A stretch of DNA of 64,000 nucleotides from Sphaerisporangium dianthi (GTDB lineage: Bacteria; Actinomycetota; Actinomycetes; Streptosporangiales; Streptosporangiaceae), in contig NZ_JBHSFP010000013.1 of NCBI RefSeq assembly GCF_042654065.1, positions 124,001 through 188,000 of the forward strand. The letters run 5' to 3'. The notes under the pieces are model-generated. The model had not been told where the DNA came from. It did not search any database and worked only from the letters and a program-made list of their open reading frames with translations. Each line of letters begins with the position of its first letter. Position 1 is the stretch's first letter. The position numbers and the translations under genes are program-made. This document shows positions 33,770-42,123 of the stretch, piece after piece.

Positions 33770-35236
33770 TCAGTCCAGAAACACCGGAAGATCGGCCCGG
33801 CGAGACACGCCGAGTTTCCGGTAAATGCGGGTGAGATGCTGTTCGACGGTGCTCACCGTAACGAAGAGTTTCCCCGAGATCTGACGGTTGGTCTGCCCCC
33901 GGGCGGCCAGCGTGGCCACCCGCCGCTCGGCCTCGCTCAGGTCGGCGCCCGGCGGCGGACCGGGCCGCTCCTGCGGCGAGGCCCCGCACGACCGCAGCAG
34001 CTGCCGCGACCGCCGCTCCGCCGAACGGGCCCTCGGCCCGTCCCCCAGCCGGGAGTACGCCGACCCCGCGTCGGCCAGGGCGTGCGCCAGTTCGAGCGTG
34101 TCCTGGACGGACTGGAGCGTCTCCACGGCCTGCTCCAAGACCTCGGGCCGTTCCGCCAGGGGCAGCGTGGCGGCCCGCAGCCGGAGGGCGATCCCGCGCG
34201 TACGGGTGTGCTCCGCCCTGGCCAGTTGCTCGTCGGCCAGTTGCCGCGCTTCCCCCTTGCGGTCGAGCCGGAGCAGCGCGCGCACGGCGCCGAGCCGCCA
34301 GGCGGCGACGCCCGGCAGGTCGATCCCCCAGCTGCGCATGAGCTCGCCGCAGGTCAGGAAGTCGGCAAGGGCCTCGTCGGCGGCCCCTGCCGAAAGCCGG
34401 TAGGTGCCGCGCGCGTTGAGGTAGTGCAGCCCGACCGGAGTCTGGAACATGGCGTCCGGGACGGGTACGGCCAGGTAGCGCGCGGCGTCCTCGAGTTTGC
34501 CGAGGGCGGTCTTGGCGATCGTCATGGCCGCCAGCGGCGTCCCGAGCGCCACTCCCCAGGCCCCCATCGCCAGATGGGAGAAGGCGTTGCGGGCGCACCG
34601 TTCGGCGTCCTTGATCCGGCCCTGCCGGATCGCGGTCTCGGCCCTGATCGCGGCGAACGCCCCCTGCCAGTAGGGATCGCAGTGGTCGGTCGTCTGCTCC
34701 AGCAGCGGCTCGCACCAGCGGGCGGCCAGGTCGGCGCGGTCGGCGTACACGAGCGTGGCCAGCGCCGAGACCAGCGACTCCAGCCCGGGCTCTCCCATCG
34801 GGCACGCTCGCAGCACCTGGTCGGCCCGCGCGACCGCCGCGGCCGAGTCGTGCCCGGTGAAGAACGCCGCCAGCACGCGCAGCCCCTCCAGCCCGGTGCT
34901 GACCTCGAACGAGGGAGCCGCGGGCGGCACGGACACCAGGCCGGACAGGCCGGGATACCAGCATCGCACCCAGTCGGCCAGTTCCGGGAACGAGCCGGCG
35001 TCGTGGAACTCCCGCAGATGGCGCGCGGCCTCGCGGGTGTGCCCGTGCAGCAGCATCAACCGCACTGATAATGCGGTGACGACCTCCGGACGCGACCGGC
35101 CGAGCCATTCATCGACGATTGTCGCGACTTTCGCCGACATCTGCTCGTCCGCGGACGCGTCCGCAAATAACCTGCGAATTAATTCGAGCGGTTCCGCCCG
35201 TCGGTCTATCGCGAATCGATGGTCCACAAAATCCAT
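33770..35236 (-). CDS. LuxR-family transcriptional regulator of the PKS cluster
   Basis: A 488-residue regulator with a C-terminal LuxR/GerE helix-turn-helix at about residues 425-485 (LSEAERRVATLAARGQTNRQ, then FVTVSTVEQHLTRIYRKL). The preceding 400 residues are helical and TPR-like, resembling the C-terminal half of large LAL activators, but no Walker A nucleotide-binding domain is present, so the protein is about half the usual LAL length. Three Leu residues, 19, 23 and 56, are encoded by TTA, the rare codon read by the bldA tRNA in actinomycetes, and the local sequence is AT-rich compared with the gene. It lies directly upstream of PKS1 on the same strand and is probably the cluster activator. 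Confidence 0.88.
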   Translation of the reverse strand: MDFVDHRFAIDRRAEPLELIRRLFADASADEQMSAKVATIVDEWLGRSRPEVVTALSVRLMLLHGHTREAARHLREFHDAGSFPELADWVRCWYPGLSGLVSVPPAAPSFEVSTGLEGLRVLAAFFTGHDSAAAVARADQVLRACPMGEPGLESLVSALATLVYADRADLAARWCEPLLEQTTDHCDPYWQGAFAAIRAETAIRQGRIKDAERCARNAFSHLAMGAWGVALGTPLAAMTIAKTALGKLEDAARYLAVPVPDAMFQTPVGLHYLNARGTYRLSAGAADEALADFLTCGELMRSWGIDLPGVAAWRLGAVRALLRLDRKGEARQLADEQLARAEHTRTRGIALRLRAATLPLAERPEVLEQAVETLQSVQDTLELAHALADAGSAYSRLGDGPRARSAERRSRQLLRSCGASPQERPGPPPGADLSEAERRVATLAARGQTNRQISGKLFVTVSTVEQHLTRIYRKLGVSRRADLPVFLD

Positions 35237-35580
35237 TCGAGGCTCCGCCGGAAGATACAGCAGCGGTCAATCGGCCTCAAGGTCAACGCCCTTCTCCAGC
35301 CGCCGTCACCGTCGTCCGCGAGCCGAGATCAGCGCCGGCCGTCGCCCCGCGCCAACAACCTACATTTCCTACTAAGTAACCATAAAATAGAGACGGCGTC
35401 AAGAATGCTCCACAACCGGCGGCTCAGGCGGCGTGCGGTCGAGCGTACCTCTCGGCGATCCGCCGGTCCGGCGGCCGCGATCTGCGCGAGGGCGTCAGGT
35501 CGCGTGCGCCTCGATCGGGGCCGGGTGGCGCTCGTCCCCGGCGAGCGACTCCGCGAACTCGGCGAGGGCCTCCGGCGCGA
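35237..35580. other. Intergenic stretch between LuxR and GHR genes
   Basis: 344 bp with no frame showing actinomycete codon bias. Apart from the AT-rich patch near 35360-35410 that may hold the LuxR promoter, I see no repeat, RNA or operator. It does not contain the TTAGGGG motif. Confidence 0.5.
35374..35402 (-). promoter_or_regulatory. Possible promoter of the LuxR gene
   Basis: In an AT-rich patch about 140-170 bp before the LuxR start, the minus strand has TTGACG (35397-35402) followed after 17 bp by TTACTT (35374-35379). The -35 match is good and the -10 match is poor. Confidence 0.25.
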
Positions 35581-36537
35581 TCACCCCACGTGTGCTGCTG
35601 CACCTCGCGTACCTGGAGTCGGTAGCGCCCTCGTCCTCGGAGCATGCCAGTCGGGCACCTCCGCGCCGGGCGCCGTGAAGGACGCGAACTCGGTGGTGTC
35701 CCGGAAGGCCGGGACGGTGTAGAGATCCCGCGCGTACGCCCACAGATGCGGGTACTCATGCAGGCCCGGGTTGATGGCGCGGCGGGCGTTCGGCCCGGCG
35801 TCGTAGCGGACCAGGGTCACCCAGAGCCGGATGTCGGCCTCGGTCGGCGTCGATCCGACCAGGTATCGCCGGGTGGCCAGCCGCTCGTCGAGCGCGGCGA
35901 ACGCGTCCAGCAGCGTGGCGCGGGCCCGCGCGCCGTCCGGGCCGGGCCGGCCGGCCGCGCCGGCGCCGTGGTTGACCGCCGGGCCGAGCCAGGCGTCGAG
36001 TTCCTCGATCTCGTCGCGGTGCCGCTCGGGGTAGGTGTCCACGAGCGGCTCGGCGAGACGCCGGAACCGGGTGCCGATGTCGATGCCGATGCCCTTGAAG
36101 TCGTTGCTGACCACGGTCCCGGTGACCCGGTCCCACAGCGTCGGCACGGAGACGTGGCCGTCGAAGCCCGCTTCCGTCGCCTCGTAGGCCTCGCGCAGCA
36201 GGGTGAAGCCGTTGACCGGGTCAGGCCCGTACCGCTCGCGGAACGCCCAGCCCCGGCCGTCCCGCGCGTTGTCCACGTACGAGACGCTGATGGCGTCGCC
36301 GAGGCCGGCGAGGGCCCGGGCGATCGTCACCCGCTGCGACCACGGGCAGAACCAGCCCGCGTACACGTGGTACCGGCCGGCGTCCGGCGTGAAGCCGGTC
36401 CGGCCGTCCTCGCTGATCCGGCCGGTGAACCGGTAGAGCGGGCGGGGGTCGTCGGCCCGGCGGGTGATGCGGTACTCCCCGTGGCCGGCGATGTCGACGG
36501 GGCCCGCCAGACGATCGGACGAAGACGGTGCTGACAT
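35581..36537 (-). CDS. Glutathionyl-hydroquinone reductase-like (GST Omega/Xi family) protein
   Basis: A 318-residue cytoplasmic thiol transferase. The family signature is present as GRYHVYAGWFCPWSQR, with catalytic Cys64 in CPWS (typically CPWAHR). Downstream come VSVPTLWD with VSNDF (the thiol-binding end of the thioredoxin fold) and a helical C-terminal GST domain with TEADIRLWVTLVRYD. Family members reduce glutathionyl- or mycothiol-linked quinones; since actinomycetes use mycothiol, that is the likely co-substrate. GGAGG precedes the ATG by 6 bp. It lies 41 bp after the sarcosine oxidase-like gene on the same strand, so the two are probably co-transcribed. Confidence 0.88.
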   Translation of the reverse strand: MSAPSSSDRLAGPVDIAGHGEYRITRRADDPRPLYRFTGRISEDGRTGFTPDAGRYHVYAGWFCPWSQRVTIARALAGLGDAISVSYVDNARDGRGWAFRERYGPDPVNGFTLLREAYEATEAGFDGHVSVPTLWDRVTGTVVSNDFKGIGIDIGTRFRRLAEPLVDTYPERHRDEIEELDAWLGPAVNHGAGAAGRPGPDGARARATLLDAFAALDERLATRRYLVGSTPTEADIRLWVTLVRYDAGPNARRAINPGLHEYPHLWAYARDLYTVPAFRDTTEFASFTAPGAEVPDWHAPRTRALPTPGTRGAAAHVG

Positions 36538-36578
36538 GGAACCTCCGGGAGATCGAAGCGCTGGAGCGACTGTCCGGG

Positions 36579-37706
36579 TCAGGCCCCCACGGGCGGGCGT
36601 CTCAGCGCGAAGCGCGCATCGGGCCGCTCACCGGTGATGGCGAGGTCGGCGAGGATCCGTCCGACCGCAGGGACGAACTTGAAGCCGTGCCCGGAGAAGC
36701 CGGCCGCCACGACGACGGGGCCGACGCGGTCCAGGACGAAGTCGGAGGTCGGCGTCGTGGTGTAGGTGCAGCTGATCGGAGTGAAGGCGTCCGCGTCGAC
36801 GCCGGGCAGCCATGCGCGGGCGTACTCACGCAGGAGGCGCAGCTGGACGGGCTCCGGGCGGAAGTCGCGTTCGTCGGGGTCGATCACCGGGCCCGTGCCG
36901 TGGAACCCGGCCTTGACCCCCTCGCCGGGCGTGCCGAGGCCGTAGACACCGCTCGGGAAGCCCGTGGCCTTCAGCGACGCGTCGTCGAGGTGGTGGGTGA
37001 AGCTGGGCCACGCCACCTCGCCCAGCGGGGCGAAGTACGCCGGCTGCTCCTGCGTGACGCGCAGCGGCGGCAGCGGGAGGAGCCCGCCGAGCAGCTTCTC
37101 CGCCCACGCCCCGGCCGCGACGACGACTCTCTTCGCGCGGTAGACGTCCTCCCCGGCCGTCACCTCGACGGCGTCGTCGCCGCGTACGGCGATCGAGGTG
37201 ACCGGCGTCTCATGCCGGACGACGGCGCCCAGCCGCACCGCCTGTGCCTGGAGCGCCGACAGGGCGTCGTCGGCGTGCAGCCGCCCGCTCGCCGGATGGA
37301 AGAGCACCTTGCCGTCATAGCGCAGGCCGGGCCAGCGCTCGGCGGCCTCCTCAGGGGCGAGCCACTCACCTGGCGCGCCCGCCGCCTCGACCGCCTCGGC
37401 CAGCGGCCGGAGGTCCGCCGTCCGCCCGTGGTCGACTCCACCGGTGACGGTGAGCAGAGAGACGCCCGCGGCGGCCTCCAGTTCCCGCCACGACCTCCCG
37501 GCTTCCTGGGCGAGCCTGATGTAGACGGGCTCGGCGTAGGAGAGGCGGAAGATCCGCGACGCTCCGTGCGAGGCTCCGCGTACGTGCCCGGCCTCGAACC
37601 GCTCCAGCAACACGACGTCGGCCCCGCGACCGGCCAGCCGCCATGCGGCCGCCGACCCCATCCCGCCGCCGCCCACGACGACGACATCCGCCTCATGCCT
37701 CGTCAT
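36579..37706 (-). CDS. Monomeric sarcosine oxidase/N-methyltryptophan oxidase-like flavoenzyme
   Basis: A 375-residue FAD-dependent amine oxidase of the DAO superfamily. The dinucleotide fold is at the N-terminus (VVVGGGGMGSAAAWRL, then LLERF). It is followed by SHGASRIFRLSYAE, the typical MSOX segment. Cys313 in SCTYTTTPTSDF matches the Cys that binds FAD covalently in this family, and GFSGHGFKFVPAVG closes the FAD site. The substrate could be sarcosine, N-methyltryptophan or another secondary amine. The gene starts 178 bp from the divergent dioxygenase and is followed by the GHR-like gene. Confidence 0.88.
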   Translation of the reverse strand: MTRHEADVVVVGGGGMGSAAAWRLAGRGADVVLLERFEAGHVRGASHGASRIFRLSYAEPVYIRLAQEAGRSWRELEAAAGVSLLTVTGGVDHGRTADLRPLAEAVEAAGAPGEWLAPEEAAERWPGLRYDGKVLFHPASGRLHADDALSALQAQAVRLGAVVRHETPVTSIAVRGDDAVEVTAGEDVYRAKRVVVAAGAWAEKLLGGLLPLPPLRVTQEQPAYFAPLGEVAWPSFTHHLDDASLKATGFPSGVYGLGTPGEGVKAGFHGTGPVIDPDERDFRPEPVQLRLLREYARAWLPGVDADAFTPISCTYTTTPTSDFVLDRVGPVVVAAGFSGHGFKFVPAVGRILADLAITGERPDARFALRRPPVGA

Positions 37707-37884
37707 CCACTACCTTCCCGAGCGCGGCGAAGACCTCAACGTACGCTCCCGTGAGAGCAAAATCAGCTTAAGCTACCCGTTTTGCATAGAAAGCGGCCGA
37801 GGTCGGCCGGAACCGGTCGCGCCATCCTCCGCCGCGCTCCGCGTGGAAGGCCGCCGCGGCACGTCCGCACGGCATGATGGGGTC

Positions 37885-38880
37885 ATGTCCGCACTGCCGG
37901 TGATCGACATCAGTTCCCTCCTGACCTCCGGCCGAGGATCCCCGGCCGGCCGGAACGCCACCGCGCGGGAGATCGCCACGGCGTGCCGGGACAGCGGCTT
38001 CTTCTACGTCACCGGGCATGGCGTGCCGTCCGCGCTGGTCGAACGGCTGGACGCCGCCGGCCGCCGGTTCTTCGCGCTGCCTCACGAGCAGAAGATGGAG
38101 ATCGCGATGGCGCGGGGCGGGCGCGCGTGGCGCGGATTCTTCCCGGTCGGGGCCGAGCTCACTTCGGGCCGTCCCGATCTGAAGGAGGGCGTCTACTTCG
38201 GCGCCGAACTGCCCGACGACGACGGCCGCGTACGGGCCGGCGTGCCGCTGCACGGACGCAACCTGTTCCCCCGGCAGGTCCCCGAGCTCGGCCCGGCCGT
38301 TCTGGAGTACATGACCACGCTCACCGGCGTGGCCCAGTCGGTCATGCGAGGCATCGCGCTCGGCCTGGACCTGGACGAGGACTACTTCGCCGCGGGGTAC
38401 ACCGCCGACCCCACGATCCTGTTCCGGATGTTCCACTACCCGCCCACGCCGGCGGACGCGGACGACTGGGGGGTCGGCGAGCACACCGACTACGGCCTGC
38501 TGACCCTGCTGGCCCAAGATCGGTACGGCGGCCTGCAGGTGCACACCCGCGACGGCTGGATCGACGCGCCGCCGCTTCCCGGCACGTTCGTCTGCAACAT
38601 CGGCGACATGCTCGACAAGCTGACGGGCGGGCACTACCGCTCGACGCCGCACCGCGTCCGCAACGTCAGTGGCCACGACCGGCTGTCGTACCCCTTCTTC
38701 TTCGACCCGTCCTGGACCGCCGAGGTGCCGCCCCTCCCCATACGGCGCGATCTGCCGGCCACCGCGGGCCGGCCCCGGTGGGACGGCAAGGACCTGCGGG
38801 CCTTCACCGGCACATACGGGGATTATCTGCTGTCCAAGGTCGCCGGCGTGTTCCCGCAGCTCCGCGAGGACGTCCTGTGA
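37885..38880 (+). CDS. Fe(II)/2-oxoglutarate-dependent dioxygenase (isopenicillin N synthase family)
   Basis: A 331-residue non-haem iron oxygenase. The N-terminal DIOX_N part is seen as LPVIDISSL and GFFYVTGHGVP. The iron ligands are His200 and Asp202 (HTDYG) and His256 (STPHRV), and Arg266 in RLSYPFFF would bind 2-oxoglutarate. The ATG at 37885 has GGGG just upstream and begins the conserved LPVIDI region; an in-frame start at 37843 is less likely. It diverges from the sarcosine oxidase-like gene across 178 bp. Family members hydroxylate or desaturate small molecules; this one might act on a metabolite of the adjacent PKS or be a housekeeping enzyme. Confidence 0.88.
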   Translation: MSALPVIDISSLLTSGRGSPAGRNATAREIATACRDSGFFYVTGHGVPSALVERLDAAGRRFFALPHEQKMEIAMARGGRAWRGFFPVGAELTSGRPDLKEGVYFGAELPDDDGRVRAGVPLHGRNLFPRQVPELGPAVLEYMTTLTGVAQSVMRGIALGLDLDEDYFAAGYTADPTILFRMFHYPPTPADADDWGVGEHTDYGLLTLLAQDRYGGLQVHTRDGWIDAPPLPGTFVCNIGDMLDKLTGGHYRSTPHRVRNVSGHDRLSYPFFFDPSWTAEVPPLPIRRDLPATAGRPRWDGKDLRAFTGTYGDYLLSKVAGVFPQLREDVL

Positions 38881-38931
38881 CCACCCCGGAGGAGGGATTC
38901 TCCATGGCCGATTCCCTCCCCTTGGGACATT

Positions 38932-38960
38932 GACAACACACTATTCCTACTTGAATAGTT
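38932..38960 (+). promoter_or_regulatory. Possible promoter with inverted repeat
   Basis: TTGACA (38932-38937) is followed 16-17 bp later by AATAGT/ATAGTT. ACTATTC (38940-38946) and GAATAGT (38953-38959) form a 7-bp inverted repeat over the spacer and -10. No gene follows for 590 bp. Confidence 0.3.
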
Positions 38961-39220
38961 GAATATGCTGAAACACTACCCGTCCGGTCTGCCCGGCGCG
39001 ACTTCCTGACAAGCGGGTGGATCCGCTCCGCGACCGTCCCGTCACGACCTTCACCAGCCGCCTGGCCGAGACCTGACCACCTCGCCCGGGGGAGGACTCC
39101 ACCCGACCCCGGGCACTTTCCCCCACAGGCACGCCGCACTGTCCACCACCGCCCGGGGGGCCGCCCTGTGCGCGAGCGGCTGCGTCAGCTCGCCGTGTTC
39201 CTCGGCGCCTCCGACATGAC

Positions 39221-39288
39221 CGAGGCCGCGGGCTAGCCGGTCCGTCCGGACAGGCGAGGCCGCGGCTAAGCCGGTCCGTCCGGACAGG
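39221..39288. repeat. 34-bp tandem duplication
   Basis: Two adjacent 34-bp units (39221-39254, 39255-39288) are identical except in the middle (gggctag versus ggctaag). Each includes the palindrome GTCCGGAC. The function is unknown. Confidence 0.8.
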
Positions 39289-39376
39289 GTGACCGGCGGG
39301 CGAGGGGCCGCGGAGCGCGGCGCGCACGACCGGGGCCGGGAGGCCCGTTCGGCCGACGTTGTCATTGACAGCGCGG

Positions 39377-39402
39377 TGAAACATTCACAGACATCCTATG
39401 TC
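39377..39402. promoter_or_regulatory. Composite operator before the GH29 gene (distal)
   Basis: TGAAACATTCA (39377-39387, one mismatch from the palindrome TGAAAnTTTCA) is followed by GACATCCTATGTC (39390-39402), a perfect GACAT-N3-ATGTC palindrome. The same pair of motifs occurs before the GH95 gene. Confidence 0.6.
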
Positions 39403-39475
39403 GCCATGGACCTGAAGTCGGTGTTCCTGGTCGGCACCGGAAACGCTGGACGTACCGCCCGGGGCTGACTTACAA

Positions 39476-39490
39476 AGACATCCAATGTCT
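39476..39490. promoter_or_regulatory. GACAT-N3-ATGTC operator before the GH29 gene (proximal)
   Basis: AGACATCCAATGTCT is a 15-bp palindrome 60 bp before the start codon and 87 bp from the distal copy. It is the best match to the recurring motif of this locus, and its position near a promoter suggests repression. Confidence 0.65.
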
Positions 39491-39549
39491 CGCCACGTGG
39501 AGTTCCGCGAGTCAGGAGGGAGCTCCACTCGTCCCCGGGAAGGCGCCCC

Positions 39550-41529
39550 ATGTCCTCGTCCTCGTACCAGTTCAGCCGCCGCGCACTGCTCACCGGGGCC
39601 GGGGGTGTCGCGGCCGCCGGTCTACTGGGGGTCCGCACCGCGTGGGCGACCGACGGTCCGCAGAGTTACACCGCGAGCTGGGCGTCGGTGGACCAGCACC
39701 CGCCGGCCGCCGAGTGGTTCCAGGACGCGAAGTTCGGCATCTACTACCACTGGGGCGTCTTCAGCGTCCCGGCGTTCGCCAACGAGTGGTACCCCCGCAA
39801 CATGTACAACAACGGGTCGAGCGAGAACAATCACCACAAGAGCGTCTACGGTGATCCGTCGGCCTGGCCGTACCACAACTTCATCAACGGCGCCCGCGAC
39901 AAGGCCGGCAACTTCGTCCAGTTCGCGCCGAAGCTCACGTCCGCCGGCGGCAGCTTCGACCCCAGCGCGTGGGCGCAGCTGTTCGCCGACGCCGGCGCCA
40001 AGTTCGCCGGGCCGGTGGCCGAGCACCACGACGGCTACTCGATGTGGAACAGCCGGGTGAACGAGTGGAACTCGGTCGCCACCGGCCCCAGGCTCGATCT
40101 GCTGCGGCTGCACGCCGACGCCGTCCGCGCCAAGGGCCTGAAGCTCATCGTGTCGCTGCACCACGCCTACAACTTCACCGGCTTCTACCAGTGGGCGCCC
40201 GCGCAGTCCACGACCTCGTTGAAGAAGCTGTACGGCCAGCTCGACACGGCCACAGAGAACCAGCTGTGGTACGACAAGCTCAAAGAGGTCATCGACGGCT
40301 ACCAGCCCGACCTCATCTGGCAGGACTTCAATCTCAGCCGCATCCCCGAGAACCAGCGGCTGAACTTCCTGTCGTACTACTACAACCAGGCCGTCGCCTG
40401 GAACAGGGACGTCGTCGCGACCTACAAGGACGGGTTCAACACCAGGGGTGAGGTCTTCGACTACGAACGCGGCGGGCCGGCCGCCATCCAGACCCCCTTC
40501 TGGCTGACCGACGACAGCATCTCCAGCACCAGCTGGTGCTACACCGTCGGCATCGGCTACTACTCCCTCAACGCCATGCTGCACTCGCTGATCGACCGGG
40601 TCAGCAAGAACGGCACCATGCTGCTGAACATCGCCCCCATGGCCGACGGCACCATCCCGTCGGGGCAACGGTCGATCCTGCTGGGCATCGGTGACTACCT
40701 CAGGCGCTTCGGCGAGTCGATCTACGCCACCCGCGCCTGGACGACCTTCGGCGAGGGACCGACGCAGATGGGCGGCGGCTCCTTCACCACCCCGCGGGCG
40801 GGAACCAACCAGGACATCCGGTTCACCCGCAACAAGAGCAACACCGTGCTGTACGCGACCGTGATGGGCTGGCCCGGCGGCACGCTGAACATCGCGACGC
40901 TCGGCTCCAACCGGATCAACCTGAGCAGCCTGGCCTCGGTGGAGCTGCTGGGCTCCACGGCCGGGTCCTTCACCAACCTGCCCACCCGCACCCAGGACGG
41001 CTCCGGCCTGCACATCACGATGCCGTCCTCCAGCGCCCCCTTCAGCGCCCCCGCCTACGTGGTCAGGCTGACCTTCTCCGGCCAGATCCCCGCCCTCGGC
41101 TCCGGCCCCACCCCCACCGGGTGGACGCGGATCTCGAACGCCACCACCGGCCTGGCGCTGGACAGCGGCGGGAATGTCGCCTCGGGATCGGCGCTCAAGC
41201 AGTGGAACTACGACGGCAGCACCAACCTGCAGTGGCAGCTGGTGGACCTGGGCGGCGGCTGGTACCGCATCGTCAACCGCACCAACGGCATGGTCGCCGA
41301 CAGCTGGGGCAACACCGCCAACGGCGCCGATTGCCCGCAGGCGCCCTGGAACGGCGGCAACAACCAGCAGTGGCGGCTCAACAGCATGGGCAACGGCCGC
41401 TACCAGATCATCAACCGCGGCACCGGCACCGCGCTGGACGGCGCGGGCGCCACCACGGCCGGCTCCCAGGTGAAGCTGTGGACTCCGAACGCCAGCACCA
41501 ACAACCAGTGGACCATCACCGCGGTGTGA
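39550..41529 (+). CDS. Secreted alpha-L-fucosidase (GH29) with CBM13 domain
   Basis: A 659-residue exported enzyme predicted to release L-fucose from glycans. A twin-arginine signal (FSRRALLTG, residues 8-16) directs Tat export. The GH29 barrel spans about residues 45-400, with the family start WFQDAKFGIYYHWGVFSVP, the conserved EHHDGYSMW and the putative nucleophile Asp259 in LIWQDFN. A small beta-sandwich follows at about 400-510. The last 140 residues are a ricin-type beta-trefoil (CBM13) with QW repeats such as LQWQLV, QQWRLN and NQWTIT. The trefoil is very similar to that of the convergent GH95 enzyme. Two GACAT palindromes lie upstream, suggesting control by a GntR regulator of the locus. 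Confidence 0.92.
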   Translation: MSSSSYQFSRRALLTGAGGVAAAGLLGVRTAWATDGPQSYTASWASVDQHPPAAEWFQDAKFGIYYHWGVFSVPAFANEWYPRNMYNNGSSENNHHKSVYGDPSAWPYHNFINGARDKAGNFVQFAPKLTSAGGSFDPSAWAQLFADAGAKFAGPVAEHHDGYSMWNSRVNEWNSVATGPRLDLLRLHADAVRAKGLKLIVSLHHAYNFTGFYQWAPAQSTTSLKKLYGQLDTATENQLWYDKLKEVIDGYQPDLIWQDFNLSRIPENQRLNFLSYYYNQAVAWNRDVVATYKDGFNTRGEVFDYERGGPAAIQTPFWLTDDSISSTSWCYTVGIGYYSLNAMLHSLIDRVSKNGTMLLNIAPMADGTIPSGQRSILLGIGDYLRRFGESIYATRAWTTFGEGPTQMGGGSFTTPRAGTNQDIRFTRNKSNTVLYATVMGWPGGTLNIATLGSNRINLSSLASVELLGSTAGSFTNLPTRTQDGSGLHITMPSSSAPFSAPAYVVRLTFSGQIPALGSGPTPTGWTRISNATTGLALDSGGNVASGSALKQWNYDGSTNLQWQLVDLGGGWYRIVNRTNGMVADSWGNTANGADCPQAPWNGGNNQQWRLNSMGNGRYQIINRGTGTALDGAGATTAGSQVKLWTPNASTNNQWTITAV

Positions 41530-42123
41530 CCTCCTCGTCCGCGCCGGCGGGGCTCCGCGCATCCGTGGCCCCGCCGGATCGGAGTCCCGCCGGATCGGAG
41601 TCCCGCCGGCTGCCTTGACGCGCCGGTCGCCTGATCGGCGACAGCCCGAACCCGCCCGACGCCTCGCCGCGACCGGTGATCGGTCGCGGCGAGGCGTCGA
41701 GCGGGTCAGGTGTGTGGGCAGGTCTCCGGTCGTCAGACGGCGGTGATGGTCCACTGGTTGTTGGAGCTGCCGTTCGGCGTCCACATGACCACGTTGGAGC
41801 CGGACGTGGTGACGCCGGCGCCGTCCAGGGCGGTGCCGGTGCCGCGGTTGATGATCTGGTTGCGGCCGTTGCCCGTGCTGGCTAGGCGCCACTGCTGGTT
41901 GTTGCTGCCGCTCCAGGCGGACTGCCTGGCCGGAGCGCCGTTGGCGGTGTTGCCCCAGCTGTCGATGACCATGCCGTTGGTGCGGTTGACGATGCGGTAC
42001 CAGCCGCTGCCCAGGTCCACCATCTGCCACTGCAGGTTGGTGCTGCTGTTGTTGGTCCACTGCTTGACGTTGGACCCGGACGCGACGTTGCCGCCGCCGT
42101 CCAGCATCAGGCCGGTGGTGCCG
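41139..42123. repeat. Inverted repeat formed by two CBM13-coding ends
   Basis: About 390 bp at the end of the GH29 gene (41139-41529) and at the end of the convergent GH95 gene (41733-42123) encode near-identical beta-trefoils. They read as an inverted repeat of roughly 85% identity by eye, separated by about 200 bp that contains the terminator. Confidence 0.8.
41657..41699. terminator. Bidirectional hairpin terminator between GH29 and GH95
   Basis: A perfect 19-bp stem (41657-41675 with 41681-41699) has the 5-nt loop GTGAT and is extended by six more pairs beyond one mismatch. It lies between convergent stops and probably ends both transcripts. Just before it, 41571-41606 carries a 16-bp direct repeat. 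Confidence 0.9.

Larger units (their letters stand above)
38881..39549. other. Intergenic stretch before the GH29 gene
   Basis: 669 bp without a convincing gene. A 9-codon frame (MADSLPLGH) follows a GGAGG at 38904-38933, and a short 22-codon frame starting GTG at 39169 reads VRERLRQLAVFLGASDMTEA; the latter may be a gene remnant. The stretch also holds a good -35-like TTGACA, a 34-bp tandem repeat and the two operators described separately. Confidence 0.5.

Noticed and set aside
37768..38676. A 302-codon open frame opposite the dioxygenase
   Set aside because: The plus-strand frame carries the complete iron and 2-oxoglutarate ligands; the antisense one has no domain.
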